Shown piece after piece: positions 36,972 to 48,461 of a stretch of DNA of 64,000 nucleotides; the stretch's first letter is position 1; the number at the start of each line of letters is the position of its first letter. The notes beneath the pieces were generated by a model. That model was not told the origin of the DNA, did not search any database, and was given only the letters and a program-made list of their open reading frames with translations. The translations under genes and the position numbers were made by a program. Source of the DNA: Cryptomeria japonica (taxonomy: Eukaryota; Streptophyta; Pinopsida; Cupressales; Cupressaceae); assembly GCF_030272615.1 (NCBI RefSeq), contig NC_081405.1, positions 156,881,454-156,945,453 of the forward strand, written 5' to 3'.

Positions 36972-38020
36972 TGGTATAAATTTGGAATTAGGGTTTCAAC
37001 AAGTAAGACCACTAACTAACCAAATTAACTATACATTGAAAGAAGGGGGTAAATCCAATAGATCTAGCCACAATTTGAAAAAGGGTTGAGAATACTGACC
37101 AAACTTACCAATTTATTGGTGGGGTGTGAGTCTCCTTCTTTCTATGTTGAATTGTAATGTAATTATGAAATAAGGGCAAAATGAGAGATTATTGAGGTAA
37201 TCTGATAGAAACAGTAAGCTACAGATGTCCCATGGAGCCACCAACTGGGATGTAGGCAAAATAAGATGTTTAGAGATTATCCTTAGAAGTTTGGCTTGAT
37301 TTTTGAGGACCAAGTAGCACTGATCCACCCTAGTCCTTTGAATTTCCCACCATCAAAGCTAATATATTCATCAATTTTGACTCTACTAGATTTCATGAGT
37401 ATAGCTTCACACCTATTTCCTGCACATAGAAAGAAAGGGAAAGATGTTGATGATAGGGGTTTGCCTTAGGCCAAACCCTAGTTTTGGAATTAACCATGAA
37501 CGAAATAATACAAATACTGAAATAAATGTTAGGGAGATGTACCTCATATTTGCAATTATTGATGATGATGCAATTCTCTTTGAATGTAATGGCATAACAA
37601 ACACATGGACATGAAAAACCATAATCACACACACATGCTTACATGAATATTGATGTAACTTTTCTACACAATGCTTGAATGATGAATATTCAGCCTTGAA
37701 TCTTTGAATATTCTTGATGATTAATGCTTCATGGATGCATGAATAATATGAATAAAGTCTTATATCTAAAATGAATTGATAGGATGTCTTTATATAGGGT
37801 TCTCTAGGTAAATTAAGGTTTGTTTGAGAGGACCAGGGCATTTTGGGGCACCCTGGTCCTTCTATAAATAGGACCAAAATAAGAAGCCAGGGGGAGGATA
37901 TCCCATAGTAGGACCCACCAAAGGGTGTACATGACATGAAAGTTGGATAATAGGTTCAGACTGGACCTATAGAGGGGATGAGGATAGGACATAGTAAATT
38001 AGGAGCAAAAATATGAGGTG
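36972..38020 (-). repeat. 5' LTR of I
   Basis: Contains the block shared with 33553-34300 and, further on, the TATA box (minus CTATATAAAG, about 37788-37797). Just inside the element the minus strand reads TTTTGGTGAACTTGACTCC, a possible primer site of unknown tRNA specificity. Confidence 0.55.
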
Positions 38021-38079
38021 TAAATTATACCGGTGACAATTTACAATGCTACACCAGGGTGTGGGTAGAGGTATGCCCC

Positions 38080-38525
38080 AAGATAGACTAGGGTCAATTC
38101 AATTAGTATAGGGCCCATATGTTCCTCCTACTAATCTTACTTGCCCACCTCCAATACCGCATCCAAATGTTATTGCAAAGGCAAAATCATAGAGCATGTT
38201 GGATATTCATTATTTGACTAATCATCTGGTTTCTCAGACCTCATCACTCGCTCAATGACAAGACCTTGATACTCCTAGTGGATTGAGTGGTCTCGGTATT
38301 GAATCCTCAGCTCCACATATTTTGGTGTTGCATACTTGCACTATGTGCAAGAACACATACTTAGGTCCTCTTGGATAGCCTGCTAAGCCTCACATTGACA
38401 CATTTATTTACAAGGTCCATCATATGACCGGTGTACCACATGAAGCAACAAAGACTAGAGCATATCCTAGAGAGTCATCACATGCTAGAGATGAGGAGGA
38501 TCTTGGATCTTACCAAGATAATGTA
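38080..38525 (+). pseudogene. Unrecognised coding relic, right part
   Basis: One phase reads GPYVPPTNLTCPPPIPHPNV, then LDIHYLTNHLVSQTSS, DTPSGLSGLGIESSAPHILV, CTMCKNTYLGPLG and VPHEATKTRAYPRESSHARD, ending at NVVV|GTAAG-like GGTAAG, a possible splice donor (about 38527). Three in-frame stops occur. I do not recognise it; it may continue the relic at 31919-32381 across element I. Confidence 0.28.
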
Positions 38526-38694
38526 GTGGTAAGACTTAACTTGTAATTTTATGGTGTATTTTATCTTTAATTAATATTTATAATAAATATCAATAAGTAC
38601 TAATGTTTATCATCAATGTACAAATGTATCATATATCATCAATATAACTACATCAATGTCATCTATTTGAGTAATTTTAGAACAATTATCTAAT

Positions 38695-39077
38695 TGTTTA
38701 TTAGTTAGGTCCTTTAATTTCTTTTTAACTTAAGCTAAACTTAGGTGTTTTTTATTATCTAGAGTTTTCTTTTCTACTTTAGTTCTAGATTTAGTTGAGC
38801 TTAATTTATCTCATACTTTTCATTGCTTTAGTTCTTCTAATTTTAGCATTAGGGTTTTCACCTAGGGTTTCATTCATCCTTTATAAGGATTCATTCATTC
38901 ATTGTAATTGTACCTCCAATATTGTAGCTTCAATCATTATTTATGCATAATATAGAATTCACTGGTTGTTATAGATCTTTCAAATTTGTTCTTAATCTCT
39001 TTTTGTGATAGGTGTTTTTCTTGCAGATGAATCTTGGATCATGTGGTTGATCATCAACTTCTACATGGTATCAAATG
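38695..39077 (+). repeat. 5' LTR and primer site of H
   Basis: TGTTTATTAGTTAGGTCC ... CAACTTCTACA (38695-39065), followed by TGGTATCAAATG (39066-39077), close to the tRNA-Met site. The 371-bp length is typical for a short-LTR copia. No partner LTR confirms the left end. Confidence 0.6.
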
Positions 39078-39404
39078 TTTAGATCTTTTGAGTTCCTATC
39101 TTCATGCTTGAGGGATCCAAATTGGGGTAATTTTTTGTACACATTGGGCTCAAACAGAGGTTGTCATTGCATCCATATTGTTGAAAAACCTCAAGATCAA
39201 CTATAGTTTCATCAAAAACCGAGCAATTGAAATTTTGGGTCAAATTGGTTGAGGGCACAAAATTTGAGGCAAAATCTGGGAGTAGCTAAAAACTCCAAGA
39301 AATTTAGAGTGAAACCAAGGTCATGATCATACTCAGGAGGCTCGAGAATCCTAAAATTGCTTATCAATTTGTCAAAATCGAAGATCAGGGAATTCTTTGA
39401 AAAA

Positions 39405-39580
39405 AATTTGGAAAAGTTTTTCGTTTTCTATAAGTTTCCTTTTTTTCAAGTTTCTATTTTTTAAAAGTTTATATTCTTGAAAATTTTCTATTTTTGGAAA
39501 ATTTCTATTTGGGAAACTTACTATTTTCAAAAAGATTCTATTTTTGAAAAGTTTCTATTAAAAATTTTCCATTTTTGGGA
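39405..39580. repeat. Degenerate tandem repeat in H leader
   Basis: About eight imperfect copies of a unit close to TTTCTATTTTTGAAAAG in the untranslated leader. Probably slippage-derived. Confidence 0.6.
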
Positions 39581-39994
39581 ACCCTTCAAGCCTTCCAAAC
39601 CATAAAAAGCAGTAGTTGGTTTTTGCCCATAAATTTTTCCTACAAAGTCAAAATCAAGCAAAGAAGATATCATTGAAAAGTTAATTCTGGCACCAATCTG
39701 ATTTTGCAAGTGGTTTATCAGATTCTGCAACAAATTTTTATACTTGAGGACATAACTTGAGCAAACGGACTCCATTTTTGTATGTCCATGTATCGTCAAA
39801 TATCTCTTAGAGTCCTCTATTTAGATTTGCAATTAATTTTTCTAGAATATTTGCCAGGTAATGATTGCATTTTTTGTCATTTCTCAATTTTGTGATTTCT
39901 CAGGTTATACAAGTGCAAAAGGGTTCATTTTTCTTGATTTTGGACAGTAGAATCATCATATTTTAGATTCCCATATTGCTCTAACCCTATCCTA

Positions 39995-41720
39995 ATGGAA
40001 AATCCTTCTATTGAGAAACTCACCCCTCATAACTATCATAGGTAGACAACTACAATGATCAAATTGCTTCGGTCTAAGAGTTTATGGTGTTGTTTAGATC
40101 AAACCCAACCCAACCTGACTAGTGAATATGAGATCATTAAGTGTAGGGACAAGATAGATCAGGCTATGGGTTTGATTGCCCTACATATTTCAGATAGTCT
40201 CTAGTTCCATATTAATTCATGCACCACTCTTAAGGATATATGGCTCAAATTTTACATCATCGACACCTTATTTATTTCCTTTCATTAAGGACTTTTTGGA
40301 GAAGTTCAAATCTATTAGATCATAGTTACAGGGTTGTGGCAAGCAAAAGACTAATAAGGAGTGAATCTTCCTGATTTTGACCAAGCTTTGAGGCCAATTT
40401 CAGTTATTCACTTCATCATTCTATTCCACCATGGATACTTTGGATACTATATTCACTCTGCCTTCATTTGAGGTGTCTTATGAGCACTTGACATGGGAAC
40501 ATGTCAATCTCTCACAACTTCATTCAGTTTCTGGTTCCAAATATTAGGCCTTGGTTGCTCAAACTCCTATAAAGAAATAGAAGAAGAAGAAGAACAACAA
40601 CAACAACAACAACAAAGGTACATAATCTACTCCTATAGATTCAATGTCTTATGGAAATGATTCATATTCTTCTACCTCTTCCAAGAGCTCTTCATCTAGG
40701 AAGGACAAGCCTAAGTCTACCTATTGCACAAAGCTAGGACATGATGAGCATCAATATTATGTAAATCAGATTAATGAGTTGGAAGAACTTCATCAGAAGA
40801 ATAATATTGAGCCACCTTCATCTAGTGCATCCTCTTCCACCACTTTAGGACCTAGACATTTCGGGTCTTCATCTATGGCACACGGTGAAGACAAGATGAA
40901 AGGCTGGCTCTCTTTTCATTGATACATTCCCAGTCCTCTAATTGACTTCTTGATTCAGGAGCTTCACATTATGTAGCATCATCAGAGGGTATCTTCTCTT
41001 CTTGTAGGCATCATCCATTTCCATAGACTTTGATGGGTAATAACACTTACATGAGTGTTAATGGGAGTGGTTATATTGAGGTTGATGGTGGCACATTCAA
41101 TAATGTTCTTTGTGTCTCTTCATTATCTTTCAATAACCTTTCCATTTACCAGATTACTCAAAGTGGGACAGGCAAGATAATTGATTTCACCTGTGATTCA
41201 CTGCTCATCAGAGATCTGCATAGTAGAGAGCTTGTTGTTGTTGGCAGTGTTGATCATACAACATGGTTGTATGAGTTCTCTCATTTTTCTCCCAATGAGC
41301 ATGCATTTGGTCCTATTGCTCATGCATTATGAGTGAATCATAAATTTGAGAAGAGGTTTGGTCACTTGAACCTATGTGTGCTTCAATCATCTGCAATGGT
41401 TCCTAAGACTTGTGTTGATCCTCATCCACCTCCTACTTCTTCAGAAATCAGTTTAATTCAAAAAGACCATTGTTCCCTTCCAATTTTAGTAGAGTGTGAT
41501 TAGTACTTGCCATATATTATAGGGTTATTTGATAAATCACACACTCCAGATATGGAGGACATGATTGAAAATATATCATTCCTCCTTGATTGTAGTTCGA
41601 GCATTCATGTCATCCCATCTTTAATTCCTTTAGAGGTTGTTTAGTAGGAATCTTTACAACAATTTGGATTTGATTCAGTTTATTTAGCATATCTATTAGG
41701 ATTATGTGCAAATATGTGTT
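39995..41720 (+). pseudogene. H gag, protease and pre-integrase remnant
   Basis: ATG at 39995 starts MENPSIEKLTPHNYHR, a typical copia Gag start. After several stops, a zinc-knuckle remnant (TYCTKLGHDEHQYYVNQI, two Cys lost) follows a Ser-rich stretch at about 40730. Then comes a protease-type region (LIQELHIM, DSGASHYVA-like sequence, at about 40950) and NNTYMSVNGSGYIEVDGG with FNNVLCVSSLSFN (41030-41160). The GAG-pre-integrase segment KRFGHLNLCVLQSS is at about 41355. Protein-like sequence continues to about 41720. An (AAG)/(AAC) microsatellite lies at 40580-40615. Confidence 0.7.
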
Positions 41721-41729
41721 TGAGTGATA

Positions 41730-43039
41730 TGTTGTCATTGTTGTCAACATATTCCTCTATGTGTTCCACTATTGCAATAAGATTAAGTGAGTTGGTTTGG
41801 CTAGTGTGTTGCAGATCAGTTGTTGCAAATTAAAGGGTTTTGATATAAGTATCTCTAGTTGATTAAGCTCAAGTTTCAGTGATATGCATGGATATTGAGT
41901 TATGAGATCTAGTATTGTGATTAGTTTTTCAGTTGTTTGGCATTGATCAGTGCTCTGGATTTTTCTTTGCATTGATCTATGTTGCAATATCTTGGTTTGC
42001 AGATTTGGCAAAGTGTTTGGGATGTTCTGGTGTGTCCTCAATTCATATGGTTCATGATTTGGAGGTCCGCAAGTGAATCTTTTAGTTACAAATTCATTGC
42101 AATTAGTGTTCTTGAATCTCGATATAATGATGATGGATATTTTAGTAAGTTGTGTTGGTGTGGTTGTTTCTGTGGTAATTCATGATGCTTGTGGATGTTT
42201 CTAGATTGTGTTTTATATGTGTTGGTGGTCCGCATTGATCATTGTGCACATTATTGATGATTTTGTTTAGTCCGGTGGTGTTCTTCATGTTCTTGGATGA
42301 CATGATGATTGTAGCATGTTCAGATGTTTGAGACATAATTCTTGGAGGTGTTTCATGTTCAAGGTGTTGTTTTAGGTCCATACTATGTCTTAGCCAACAT
42401 TATTTTGGTCGGCATATAATATTGTAGCGTGTATGGCTATACCTTTATAATTTGTGATGTGTGTTGATCTAGCCTTGAAAGATAGGTTGATGATATTCAT
42501 ATATAAATATAATACTCATGAGAGAGAGGTATCTATGTGTGGGAATATTGCTTTGATCTTTTGGAAGCACTGAAGTAGTGCGAAGAAGAGTGAGAAGAAG
42601 TGTGAAGAATAAGATATGTGTTATGTGCTTAACCTAAACTATAACCAGGCATGAGGAGATGCTATTCTATCAGTTCATGATCTTTCAAATGTAATCCGGA
42701 TTTGTGTGTAAGATAGTGAGTCTTCCATGGGTTGTAGCCCTTTGTTGTTTTTGAGTAGTGTGCTCTAGGTAGTGTGCCTAAATTCATATGCATTCCTCAT
42801 TCTAATATTTCATGTACTTCTAACAGGGTATCATCATATTGTGAGTAGGTTTCCACCATTGTTTTTTCCTTGACCAAGTTTTCCATGTTAAAAATCTTGG
42901 TGCTATTTGTCTTATTGATGTGGTGTTGATTTATGCTTTCACTATTACTTATCATATTTAAAATTGTTTTTGAATTAAGAAAAGAATTTGTGAAAAATGA
43001 TTCACCCCCCCCTCTCAGTTTTGTGCCTTGTTGCCAACA
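41730..43039 (+). repeat. 5' LTR of A
   Basis: Ends CTTGTTGCCAACA at 43039, preceded by ATTCACCCCCCCCTCTCAG. The TGTTGTC start at 41730 is inferred from the TGTTG/CAACA end pairing. It has TATATAAATATA at about 42500 and a diverged copy of the shared LTR block at about 42847-42900. Confidence 0.65.
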
Positions 43040-43056
43040 ATTGGTATTAGAGAAGG
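43040..43056 (+). other. Primer binding site of A
   Basis: ATTGGTATTAGAGAAGG directly after the LTR; a tRNA-Met type site with a C-to-T change as in F. Confidence 0.75.
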
Positions 43057-43094
43057 TTCCTTTGAAGAAGATTGATCACTTGAGGTGATCCGGG

Positions 43095-46048
43095 ATGGAA
43101 AATTATAAGAAGGATAGTTCGAGATTTGATAGATCGGACTACACTCTTTGGAAAATTGGGATGGACTATCACTTGAGATGCATTGGTGAGGTTTACTGGA
43201 AAATTACTAAAAGTGTTTTAAACATTCTTCTGAATGGTCCTACAAATCTAGATGAGATAAAGGAAGCTTAATACAATATTAGGGCAAAGGAAATATTGTT
43301 GAGTGCCTTGACTGATTCTGAAATAACTAATCTGATGGATTTGCAGATTGCTCATGAGATCTTGAAGAAGTTGGAAACTTTGTATGAGGGTCACAGTCAT
43401 ATGAAGATTGCCAAGTTGCAGAGCTTGAAGGGAAAGTATGAGTTGTTGAAGATGGGAGAAGATGAGAACATTACTTATTTTATGCAAAAAATTGAATGAA
43501 CTTGTGTGCAATATCAGATGTGTCCATGGAGTATTGGAAGAATTAGGTATTGTTGCTAAAGTGTTGAGATCCTTTCCTCCTGCTTATAAAAACAAAGTTG
43601 TTTCTATTAAGGAGATCCAAATCATGACTAATGTGACTAGAGACATGTTGATTGGCAATCTTGTTGCCTTTGAATTGAGTGAGTTTGGTGACTCTCTTCC
43701 TAAGACAAAATCTGCATTCAAAGCTACTGTTTCCGGAAAGTGAAGATATGATCTAAGAGAAATTTCTTCAAGAAGGGTATCTAGGTATGAGAAGGAGATG
43801 AAGGAGATAGAAGAAGAAGAAAAGGAACTTGAGGAGATTGAAGCGCTTATAATTTCTATAATATTGCCTAAAGGAGTTGGTAAGTATGAAGGAAAAAAAT
43901 TCCTCTTAGAAGCTTTTTGTGTAATAAAATAGGACATTTTGCTTCAAGGTGTCTGGAAAGAGTTCCTAGGAAACCATACTGATTCTGCTAGCTGCATTAA
44001 TGAGGAGAAATATTTGGCTGCTAAAGTTGAAAAGAAAAATGAATGGGTTATTGATAATGGCTTCTCTCATCATATGACAGGTATTAAGAGTAAGTTTGTG
44101 AGTATGGAAAAGTATGATGATGGTGTAGTAAGATTTGGTGATGACAAAGCTAGTATAATCTATTGTAGAGGTTCCATTTCTCTTGATGGTAAGCACAATA
44201 CTGATGATGTCTTGTATGTAGAAGGTGTAAAGCATAATCTTTTGAGTGCTGGACAAATGGTTGACAAGGGATATGATTTACAATTCAAGAATGACAAGTG
44301 TATAATATTAAGTGGTTTCAGAATTGAGATTGCATTAGGGACAAAGACTAAAGGTAATATCTTTCACTTGAATGTTGGTGGTAAAATTTGTTTGATTTCT
44401 TAGGTGATGAAATTTGGTTATGGCATAGGAGTATGTGTCATGTAAATTTTGATTGCATGGTTAAGATAAGTTCTACTCAAGCAGTGAGAGATCTTCCTAA
44501 GTTGGTAAAGCCTACTAATCCAGTATGCAAAGAATGTCAGTTAGGAAAGCAAACAAGAGTTACTTTTAAAAGCAAATAGTATTTGTTTTAATGGATTATT
44601 GGATCTTGCACATAGTGATTTGTGTGGTCCTTCTAGAGTGAGAAGTTTGCAGGGAGATGGGTATTTCATGTTGTTGATTGACGACTATTCAACGATGATG
44701 TGGGTTACTTTCTTAAGGGAGAAGTCTAAAGCCTTAGAGAAGTTTAAGATTTTCAGAGCCATGGTTGATACTGAGACAGGATTGAAACTAAAGTGTCTGA
44801 GATTTGATAGAGTTGGTGAATTCACTTCTAGTTAGTCCAATGCATTTTATGAAGAGCATGGAGTGAAGAGACAATTATCTACACCTAGAAATCCTCAACA
44901 AAATGGTGTTGTGGAGAGGAAGAATAGAACAATTCAGGAAGCTACTAGAACCATGATGTTGGAAGGAAACATTCCACATATCTACTAAAGAGAAACTTTG
45001 AGTACTATTGTATACACTCTTAACCAGGTGCATATCAAAGGTGATATCAGTAAGACTCCATATGAGCTATGGTTTGGTCATGTTCCTACAGTTAGATATT
45101 TTAGAATTTTTGGAAGTAAATGCTATATCAAAAGAGATGAAGATCTAGGAAAAATTGATGCTAGATGTGATGAAGGAAATTTTCTTGGTTATTCTACTAA
45201 GAGCAAGGCATACTGGTGTTATAATAAGAGATTGAGAATGATAGTTGAAAGTGCTAATGTGAAAGTTGATGAAAGCAATGAGAGACAAATCACATCTTGC
45301 ATATATGATTTTAATTATTAGAATGATATCTCTGATAAAGGAAAGAAAGTGCAGACCCAGAATCTAACTCAGATTGTTCCAAAAAATCCTGAAATTCAAG
45401 GAGAAACTAGTGCTAGTACAGAAGAAAGAACTCAAGAGTCTGAAAATCAAGAAAATCCAAACTCCTAGGTATGTGAGGTTGAATCATTTAGAAAATCAGA
45501 TCATAGGAGATAAGAATAAAGGTGTGATGACTAGAAGAATAATTGATGAAGAATATTGCTTGATTTCTAAAATTGAACCTAAAGGTATTAATGAAGCATG
45601 TAAAGATAAAAATTGGGTTAAAACAATGGAAGAAAAATGGAAATAGATTGAAAATAATAATACATGGATTCTTGTTCCTAGACCTAAGGATAAAAATGTA
45701 ATTGGAACTAAATGGGTCTTCTAAAACAAATTGGATGAAAAAGGTGAAGTTGTTAGGAACAAAGCAAGACTTGTTTGTAACAGATATTCTAAGATGGAAG
45801 GAATTGACTTTGAGGAGAATTTTTCTCTAGTAGCAATACTTGAAGTTGTTAGATTGTTTCTTGTGTATGCTACTTACAAAGATTTCAAACTTTATTAGAT
45901 GGATGTTAAGTCAACCTTTCTTAATGATGAATTGGAAGAGGAATTTTATATTGAGAAACTAGATGGATTTCAGTTGACAGATGAGGAATATATGGTTTGC
46001 AGATTGAAGAAAGAACTATATGGATTGAAGCAAGCCCCAAGAGCTTGG
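43095..46048 (+). pseudogene. Gag-Pol of copia A, truncated
   Basis: ATG 43095 (MENYKKDSSRFDRSDYTLW). Gag UBN2-like region to about 43740 with a frameshift near 43497 and a stop at 43269. Half zinc knuckle CNKIGHFASRC at about 43925. Protease WVIDNGFSHHMTG at about 44045 (the DSG of the active site is DNG). Integrase WLWHRSMCHVNF ... CKECQLGKQ, then DLAHSDLCGP and FDRVGEFTS, where the catalytic Asp context is altered (44410-44830). RT N-terminus [12 protein letters not shown] at about 45690, [12 protein letters not shown] at about 45905, ends KQAPRAW. At least ten stops or shifts. Confidence 0.9.
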
Positions 46049-47297
46049 TGATGAGGAGGCAACAAACCAGAAGGAGGTAACCTTGAACCAGCCAATCTCT
46101 AAGGCTCACAGACTCAACTGGTAATCCTTGTTTCCAATTATCCTTACACAATCACCAAGTCAAACAATGGTTCAATGACACCAAACCACACCTTGGGAAA
46201 CCCCAAGGCTCAACTATGTTCACTTACAAACAACTAACACTTCTCAAGTTCTTGTGTTACTACACACACCTTTGCATACATGAGTGGGCTACTACTAGAC
46301 TTTAGGGTTTGAATGACCCACTTGACCAATTTAATTCAACGATCCTTGGAGGGGTGTTCTCACAACACCTTAACACAAATGAAATAGGATTTCATGGTTA
46401 GTTCCACCGGAACATCAAATTTTGTGTCACTAGCCCACAAAACCTAACCGGTTGCTATTAGTCCTCCATTTGAAGGAATCGGGTGATAAATTTTGACGCC
46501 CAAGGGATCTAGACAAAAAAATTATGTTTTCAGATACCCTTTTGGGAGTTATAAACAATATCTCAATTTTCAGTACTGATACAACTTGTAGATATCCCAA
46601 CCGATACTACACTAACAGACCTAATAGGGCTATTAGACCTATTTGACTGAACACCTTCGACCAACTAGTTTGGTTCTCCTAATGGATGACCACCACTGAC
46701 CATGAAATATTATGAAAACCTCCAAAATACTCTTCTACCATAATTAAACCCTTTCCCAGTGCTATACCTCTCAATTCTCATGCACTGCACTCATCAAACC
46801 CGTCTGTCACATAGAGATGTCAACCCTAGGGTTAGTTCTCCATCCTCTTCACCCTATTGTATCCTCTTAATGGATTTAGGTACTAACATATGATATAGTG
46901 ACCTATCATCTCCTATAATGTCAGAGTGTTTAGTTAAGGATTGATAGGCCAAAACCCATTATTGCAGTCAAACCCTAGGGGTTTAAGGGTTTTAGGCTAC
47001 TCGGTAAAGATTTGCTTGTAGAAAGGGGCAGAGATTACTTCAAGACTCCACACTAAATGAAAAAAAAAGGTAAACAATCTAATTGCAAGATCTATGTCAT
47101 GATAATTCTTACCAATCCACCTTCAGTATGCAATCAACAAAAATTAGATGGTTTTTTTGAGTTTCCAATAGTTCTTGATGCTTCAAGTTCCTTTCCAAAT
47201 CAACCAACATAACCAACATACATTCTTTGGTGTTTGGGGTCTTTAAAGGTGTTTCCCAAATGACCTCAACCTCCTCCAACTATTTTTCAAATCAACT
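46049..47297 (-). repeat. 3' LTR of B, distal part
   Basis: The minus strand ends ...CCTCCTCATCA at 46049, adjoining copia A. It joins across element C to 54872-55261. Total LTR length about 1.64 kb. The terminal form CATCA and start TGGTGCAGGAGCACC match the solo LTR at 4583-6100; the interior is diverged. Confidence 0.72.
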
Positions 47298-48411
47298 TGT
47301 TGGTATTTTGATGATGTTTAGTTGTGGTTGTCATTTATGGACACACTTATTTTATGTATGAGTTAATCTCCACCGGTAATATGTGTTGTATTGTTCACAC
47401 CGGTATTATATGTCATTTAATGAATAGTATTTTTTTGTAGAATACTATCGGTATTTTTTAGAAATGCTTTCCGATCAAAGAATGTATGAAGACATCAAGC
47501 AGTATGAAGACCTCAAGCGGAACAAGCACTCCTAGTGGCAGTCAATCTTTTTGATCCGAACATTATGTTCCAATTTACCAGTCTTTGTTTATCAGTATAT
47601 TGTGCTTAACTGGCAAAATTGTAGAGTGTGATGAATTATCATCCACTGACACTTTGGTGGTTGTTACCAAATGTGTCTAGATGCTTTGAACCTAGGAAAT
47701 TGTAATCCAATCTCATTGGACCAACATGAAATCAGCTTCCTTTTTAAGGACATCATGTCTAGGGTTTTAGATTAATGAATGTATGTGTGTATGTATGTTG
47801 AATAAGTGGAGTTGTTTTAGAAGCATCGTGTAATAGAGATTTAACATGAAAAGGATAGAAGACTAAAGTAATGTTGCAATGCATTAACAGAGAGTTGTCA
47901 AGGATCTAATCAAGAATTCTATGTTATTGTCTAGATCATTCACTTGTTGATTACTAATTTCTTCGACAAGTCTGAAACCCTTAACCAGGTAGGCCTAGTC
48001 AATCCTTTTGTAAATCCTCTAACAAGGTGGTTCACAGTTATGAATCCGAAATCCTTTAACAGGGTATTCTTTAACGAGACTTATCTCCTAACAGAGATCT
48101 AGATTCCTAACAGGATCTGTTCTAGTGAAGAACATTGTAAGGCCTTAACCGGTCTGGTTACTATTCTGCAGATAGTTGACTTGTGAGTTTTCCTCACTGT
48201 GGTTTTTCCCATTTGGGTTTCCACTTCAAAATATCTTGTGTTATGGTGATTATTCTTTTGTGGGTGAATTATCTATTTTCTATTTGGCTTGTTTGTGTTT
48301 TAACCAGTTTGTTGTTTAAACTACTATACCAGTCTGCAACAAAATTTCTTAAGAGTTTGGTTAAGTGATTGGGCATACTAATTCACCCCCCCCCCCTCTT
48401 AGTATTCATCA
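47298..48411 (+). repeat. 5' LTR of C
   Basis: TGTTGGTATTTTGATGATG ... CTTAGTATTCATCA. It contains the shared LTR block (48195-48240) and a C-run followed by CTCTTAG near its end. An open frame at 48183-48368 within it also appears in the 3' LTR but is just the U5 region. Confidence 0.95.
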
Positions 48412-48426
48412 ATTGGTATCAAAGCC
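48412..48426 (+). other. Primer binding site of C
   Basis: ATTGGTATCAAAGCC; tRNA-Met type with one G-to-A change relative to TGGTATCAGAGC. Confidence 0.88.
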
Positions 48427-48461
48427 AACCATTCTCTAAGTCTAACCACTTTAAAGGAGAT

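Larger units (their letters stand above)
32382..38020 (-). mobile_element. Element I: short LTR retrotransposon with G-patch-like frame
   Basis: A direct repeat about 0.8-0.9 kb long occurs at 32382-34300 (once the 1.08-kb insert is removed) and at 36972 to about 37780; the latter extends to about 38020. The repeat starts TGGT(G/A)TAAATTT and contains TCTCC, a TGATAGAAACAGTAAGCT segment and a CACATAGAAAGAAAGGG segment in both copies. A TATATAAA box on the minus strand at about 37788-37797 supports minus orientation. The interior (34350-36960) has only one coding relic and no pol, so the element is non-autonomous. Outer limits and target duplication are uncertain (GGTGTAA occurs at 32375-32381 and near 38015). 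Confidence 0.6.
38695..41729 (+). mobile_element. Element H: copia relic, 5' part only
   Basis: 5' LTR (38695-39065), primer site, 0.9-kb leader, gag, protease and pre-integrase remnants on the plus strand, then truncation at the start of copia A. No 3' LTR is in the window. Confidence 0.7.
41730..46048 (+). mobile_element. Element A: Ty1/copia, broken in RT by gypsy B
   Basis: 5' LTR, primer site, gag, protease, integrase and the first part of reverse transcriptase. The RT stops at KQAPRAW (46048), exactly where the B LTR begins. The RNase H and 3' LTR would lie beyond the other end of B, outside the window. Same lineage as E/F/D by domain wording, but a different family. Confidence 0.85.

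Noticed and set aside
39405-39580. Repeats in the H leader as a CRISPR-like or satellite array
   Set aside because: Units are degenerate, without unique spacers, and within a eukaryotic retroelement leader.
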